A stretch of DNA of 64,000 nucleotides from Halobacteriales archaeon QS_1_68_20. GTDB taxonomy: Archaea > Halobacteriota > Halobacteria > Halobacteriales > PXRE01. The stretch spans positions 1 through 64,000 of the forward strand of contig PXRE01000033.1 in the NCBI GenBank assembly GCA_003021085.1. Reading direction: 5' to 3'. The translations under genes were made by a program, and so were the position numbers. Position 1 is the first letter of the stretch, and every line of letters begins with the position of its first letter. Below, in pieces: positions 60,781 to 64,000 of this stretch. The notes beneath the pieces were generated by a model. It saw only the letters and a program-made list of their open reading frames with translations, searched no databases and had not been told where the DNA came from.

Positions 60781-61260
60781 TCGCTAAGCCCGACCGTTGA
60801 GGTCGTCTCCCACGCTACCGAGGCGACCCCGGCACGGGTCGAGGTCGGCCTCACGAACACCGGCGACGACACGTTAGATCTGTCCTTCGGTGCGACGCCG
60901 CCCTTCAGCGACCACGGCGCCGAGCGCGTCGACGGGGGTGCGAGAGCGTACCTCGCTCCCGATTCACGCCGGAACTTCGGGCTCGATCACGTGAACGACG
61001 ACCTCAGCGCCGACGAGAACCCGCCGGCCCCGACCGACGGGTGCTGGGCCGTCGAGGACGTGGGGCACGACCTCCTCGCGATGAGTTCCCAGCTGGAACC
61101 CGGCAAGACGATTAGCGAGACGTACTCGGTGTTCGCCGACGTGGAGAACGACGACTGCCTGCCAGCGGGGACCTACCGGTTCGAGGAATCGGCCGGCGGC
61201 CCCAGTAGCGACTCGCCGTGGGTGATCGACGTGATCGTGAAGGAGTCGAACGGGTCGTAG
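60628..61260 (+). CDS. lipoprotein divergent from protease, possible Ig/BsuPI-like domain
   Basis: This 210-residue exported protein opens MRRRSVLAVIASGPPMSVTG with a Cys after TG (lipobox VTGC), so it is probably a Tat lipoprotein. The beta-rich domain carries VEVGLTNTGDDTLDLSFGAT and a late LEPGKTISETYSVFADVEND with LPAGTYRFEES, which matches the pGxxxx...LPAGxYrF pattern of the lipoprotein at 13849. As there, the first ~55 codons are AT-rich and the rest GC-rich. It may be an inhibitor or receptor for the neighbouring protease (inference from the repeated pairing). An ATG at 60595 is upstream but would bury the signal. Confidence 0.75.
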   Translation: MRRRSVLAVIASGPPMSVTGCIQMTADEGEQTSAPILYEIQIEIVSFEMEHSLSPTVEVVSHATEATPARVEVGLTNTGDDTLDLSFGATPPFSDHGAERVDGGARAYLAPDSRRNFGLDHVNDDLSADENPPAPTDGCWAVEDVGHDLLAMSSQLEPGKTISETYSVFADVENDDCLPAGTYRFEESAGGPSSDSPWVIDVIVKESNGS

Positions 61261-61682
61261 GTCGGGGTGATGCCGACCGTCAGGACTGGCTGCCGGGGAA
61301 CCGGTGGTACTCCAGTTCGGGCTGTTTGAATTCCGGAGGCTACCTACTGCTTGATAGATTCGTATAGCGCGCCTACAATCCACTCTGCGTGTAGACGGCC
61401 ACTTCCAGCGAGGCTCGTTCTATCCGTAACAATATGGGAAAGTACTCCCCAGTAAGGAGATCTACTCCTCATTTCCTCCATATTTCTAAGTATTAAACAC
61501 TCATTTTAAATATATTTCACGAGGATATCCACACAAGCGATAAATTCCGCACAGGTCTGGACGAAGAAGGCCAACATTAGAGGAGTGTATTTGGGAAGGA
61601 AATGGTTGAATTCATTTCGTCTACAGGCTGATAAACTCCGAGCCAGTAATTTTATTCCTACTAAATATCATAGGAACCATAG
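61261..61682. other. intergenic region, AT-rich right half
   Basis: No gene is visible. The left ~120 bp is GC-rich, and 61430-61682 is AT-rich. The ABC promoter element TTTTATTC at about 61648 lies some 30 nt before the next ATG. Confidence 0.5.
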
Positions 61683-62747
61683 ATGGTAGTAAATCATCAG
61701 GAGAATATAAATGCAATTGAAACACGGGGGTTAACGAAGCGATTCGGGGGCCAATATTGGATACCAGGCTTCCGCGAGGGTTCGCCGCCCCAGACCGCCG
61801 TCCAGGACCTCAATCTCACGGTCAAGCTGGGCGAGGTCTTCGGATTTCTTGGCCCAAACGGCGCTGGGAAATCCACCAGCATTAATCTCTTGCTGGATTA
61901 CGTTCGGCCGACCGCCGGGTTCGCGACGGTTCTAGGCATGGACACCCGCGAGCACGCGAAGGCAATCCACGACCGTATCGGCGTCCTACCCGAGCACCTC
62001 ACCCTTTGGGACCGGCTCACGGCCCGCAAACACGTCGAATTCGTCGCCGAGACGAAGACCGTCGCCGTCGACGCCGGAGCGATTCTGGCCCGCATCGGCC
62101 TGGAGGACGCCGCCGACCAACCGGTCGGGGAGTTCTCCACCGGGATGACTCAACGTCTCGGCCTCGGGATGGCCCTGGTCGGCGAGCCCGACCTGCTGAT
62201 CCTCGACGAACCGACCGCCGCCCTCGATCCCAACGGCGTCCGTCGATTGCGCGAAATCGTCGAGGAGGAAGCCACCCGCGGTGCGACCGTCTTCTTCTCC
62301 AGCCACGTCCTCGAACAGGTCGAGGCCGTCTGCGATCGAGTCGCCATCCTCCGGGACGGCCACCTCGTCGCCGTCGACACCATGGAAGGCCTGCGCGAGA
62401 ACGTCGGCGCCGGCGAAACACTGACCATCCTGGTTGAGGACCCGACCGACGACGTTAGGTCAGCGGTTCGGAACGTCGAGAATGTGGCTGACGTCGCCAT
62501 GGAAGGTCAAGTCGTTGAAGCAACCTGTACCGCCGGGCGGGCGAAGGTCAACGTGATCAACGCCATCCGGGAGACCGGTACTACCATCCGTGACTTCGAT
62601 GTCGAGACCGTTGACCTTGAGTCGCTTTTCGCCGCCTATGCGGGCGACCGCCTTGGGAGTGATGGCGAACAACACGAGCAGAAGAAAGTCACAGCCCAGG
62701 GCGGACGGATAGAGAGTGGTCCCGAACCATCAAGCGATCAAGTATGA
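61683..62747 (+). CDS. ABC transporter ATP-binding protein
   Basis: This 354-residue ATPase has Walker A GPNGAGKST (57-65), a signature EFSTGMTQRLGLGMALVG, Walker B LLILDEPTAALDPNG and H-loop FFSSHVLEQVEAV. It belongs to the ABC-2/NosF-like exporter group, with a C-terminal accessory domain (about 235-325). The first ~20 codons are AT-rich. Its stop overlaps the permease start (ATGA), so the two form one exporter. Substrate is unknown. Confidence 0.92.
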   Translation: MVVNHQENINAIETRGLTKRFGGQYWIPGFREGSPPQTAVQDLNLTVKLGEVFGFLGPNGAGKSTSINLLLDYVRPTAGFATVLGMDTREHAKAIHDRIGVLPEHLTLWDRLTARKHVEFVAETKTVAVDAGAILARIGLEDAADQPVGEFSTGMTQRLGLGMALVGEPDLLILDEPTAALDPNGVRRLREIVEEEATRGATVFFSSHVLEQVEAVCDRVAILRDGHLVAVDTMEGLRENVGAGETLTILVEDPTDDVRSAVRNVENVADVAMEGQVVEATCTAGRAKVNVINAIRETGTTIRDFDVETVDLESLFAAYAGDRLGSDGEQHEQKKVTAQGGRIESGPEPSSDQV

Positions 62748-63712
62748 GCGACGCACAGATCAATGCCGGGGGAGAAGCAGAAGATACCGTCCGTGAGCCG
62801 GGAACATTACAGGGCCGGCGAAACTGGCTTAGCGTCGCCCGCAAGGAGATTGCAGACGCCGGCCGATCTTGGCAGCTATACATCCTGACCGGTGGGTTCT
62901 TAGCCATACTTACCCTTGGGAGTATGAGCAAGATCGAACGGGGGAGCAGGCCACAGCCGGCCGACAATCAATTCGAGATGACGTTCAGAGAGGGCCTGCA
63001 AACGCTGGCGGGGTTCATAGAAGTCCTCGTACCGCTCGTAATCCTAATCGGGTTACACACGGCCATCGCCAAGGAACGGGAGCGTGGGAGTCTCCGGGTA
63101 ATATTGACTCTCCCGGTGTCCAGATGGGATGTTCTTGCCGGAACGGCATTGGGACGAGCTGTTGTCATCGCCGGGACGTTTCTTGCGGCGCTGGCGGTCA
63201 ATGGCCTCACGATGTGGGTCCTGTACGACTCCATGGACCTCCTCACGTATGGGAAATTTGCTTTCGCCGTCGTCACGCTCGGAATCGTGTTCGTAGGGAT
63301 CGCTGTCGGGATCTCGGCCGTGGCCCGAACTACGAATCGTTCAGTCAGCATAGCGATCGGTGTGTTTCTCGTTGTCACCCTCATGTGGGAGAAACTTTTG
63401 GGGGCTGTAGATCTAGTAACGGGAGTCCAACCCCAGTTCAACCCGATGGCCCAGGACGTCGCACCCGGGTGGCGGGTCTTCCTGTATCGAATTCGCCCGG
63501 GTGAAGCCTGGCAACTCGTGGTTACCGACTGGATCGCCCCTGTGATGCCAGAACTCGGGCGGGGCGAGAACACCTACTACGCCCGGTACACGACGCCCGG
63601 TCCCGAGCCGTTCTATCTCGATAGCTGGTTCCTGGCGATCGTTTTAATCCTTTGGTGCATCGTGCCACTATTGGTCGGATACTGGCGGTTCAGGGAAGCA
63701 GACATCGGGTGA
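62744..63712 (+). CDS. ABC-2-type transporter permease
   Basis: This 322-residue membrane protein has about six TM helices: WQLYILTGGFLAILTLGSMS, IEVLVPLVILIGLHTAIAKE, VVIAGTFLAALAVNGLTMWV, FAVVTLGIVFVGIAVGISAV, SIAIGVFLVVTLMWEKLLGA, and a C-terminal WFLAIVLILWCIVPLLVGYW. RERGSLRVILTLPVSRWDVL is the cytoplasmic motif of NosY/ABC-2 permeases. It is translated coupled to the ATPase gene. Confidence 0.92.
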   Translation: MSDAQINAGGEAEDTVREPGTLQGRRNWLSVARKEIADAGRSWQLYILTGGFLAILTLGSMSKIERGSRPQPADNQFEMTFREGLQTLAGFIEVLVPLVILIGLHTAIAKERERGSLRVILTLPVSRWDVLAGTALGRAVVIAGTFLAALAVNGLTMWVLYDSMDLLTYGKFAFAVVTLGIVFVGIAVGISAVARTTNRSVSIAIGVFLVVTLMWEKLLGAVDLVTGVQPQFNPMAQDVAPGWRVFLYRIRPGEAWQLVVTDWIAPVMPELGRGENTYYARYTTPGPEPFYLDSWFLAIVLILWCIVPLLVGYWRFREADIG

Positions 63713-64000
63713 CCTCTTGGTCTAGCCTTTAGACTCGGCGGTGGAAGCTAGACGGCGCCTTGGACGTATTACGGTTAGTGATAAACGGCTGCCACGGTGA
63801 ACAAGAACAAAGTGAGCTATTGAGTCGCTTTCGCTGGCACGTGGGCCAGCCCTGGGATAGTCCATTGTATTTCTCATATATGGATAGGTCAGGCTAGTAC
63901 TAAATATTCTCAGCCGGTTATAACTTCAAAATTTGATAAATCATATCAGAACCAAAGAAAGCTTGCAAGGCCTTAGTTAATACAGCGAAACAGAACTTAC
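63713..64000. other. AT-rich end of window, no gene recognised
   Basis: GC content falls after about 63870. No ORF, RNA or repeat stands out. The next gene probably starts beyond the edge. Confidence 0.5.

Overview
The window is chromosomal DNA from an extremely halophilic archaeon (class Halobacteria). The evidence is GC-rich, acidic coding sequence; Tat-type signal peptides on nearly all exported proteins; TATA-box, mostly leaderless promoters; and archaeal hallmark genes (aIF2-gamma, Rpo7, Spt4, S24e, S27ae, fibrillarin, Nop5, thermosome). A bacterioruberin carotenoid cluster and menaquinone genes agree with this. I cannot assign a genus.

Layout. 1-11.6 kb: a multi-PAS histidine kinase cut by the window edge, the FAU-1 ribonuclease, a Tat lipoprotein, a class V aminotransferase, a broken small regulator, a large DUF7527-like protein with a coding minisatellite, and two small proteins. 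11.8-14.6 kb: a sulfite-oxidase-like enzyme, then an AT-rich island with a frameshifted trypsin-like protease divergent from a lipoprotein. 14.6-18.2 kb: isochorismate synthase, a helix-turn-helix (HTH) regulator, CoaD, a mini-TFB, a small membrane protein and tRNA-Leu(UAG) followed by duplicated copies of its own 3' end. 18.9-29 kb: a DUF4397 protein, a disrupted diadenylate cyclase with an MscS channel, a truncated tail-fibre-like protein, an acyltransferase, a DnaJ-domain membrane protein, a PQQ-propeller lipoprotein, a TIM-barrel isomerase and MenD. 29-29.7 kb: minisatellites. 29.7-33.7 kb: GshA, the C/D RNP genes flpA-nop5, and a scar of two gene remnants.

33.7-40 kb: cruF-lyeJ-crtD-crtB, the bacterioruberin pathway, with a LOV-type Bat regulator next to crtB. 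40-42.9 kb: a halocin C8-like precursor with ten C-terminal cysteines, then a halocyanin and a membrane protein. 42.9-48 kb: the phenylacetyl-CoA epoxidase operon paaABCD with a separately encoded PaaD zinc ribbon, a frameshifted second Cys-rich exported precursor, an HTH_10 regulator, and thioesterases (one truncated). 49-53.2 kb: the information-processing block aIF2-gamma, PIN protein, Rpo7, Spt4, dephospho-CoA kinase, S24e and S27ae. 53.2-54 kb: intergenic repeats. 54-64 kb: a flavin monooxygenase, membrane proteins, the thermosome, a second AT-rich island with an intact paralogue of the protease plus a divergent lipoprotein, and an ABC exporter pair.

The most interesting observations are: (1) the halocin C8-like precursor and a second Cys-rich exported precursor about 5 kb apart; (2) two paralogous divergent protease/lipoprotein modules on AT-rich islands, 46 kb apart; (3) a hairpin that buries the Shine-Dalgarno sequence (SD) and TTG start of aIF2-gamma; (4) at least seven coding disruptions in 64 kb, including one in diadenylate cyclase, which means either real gene decay or assembly error.
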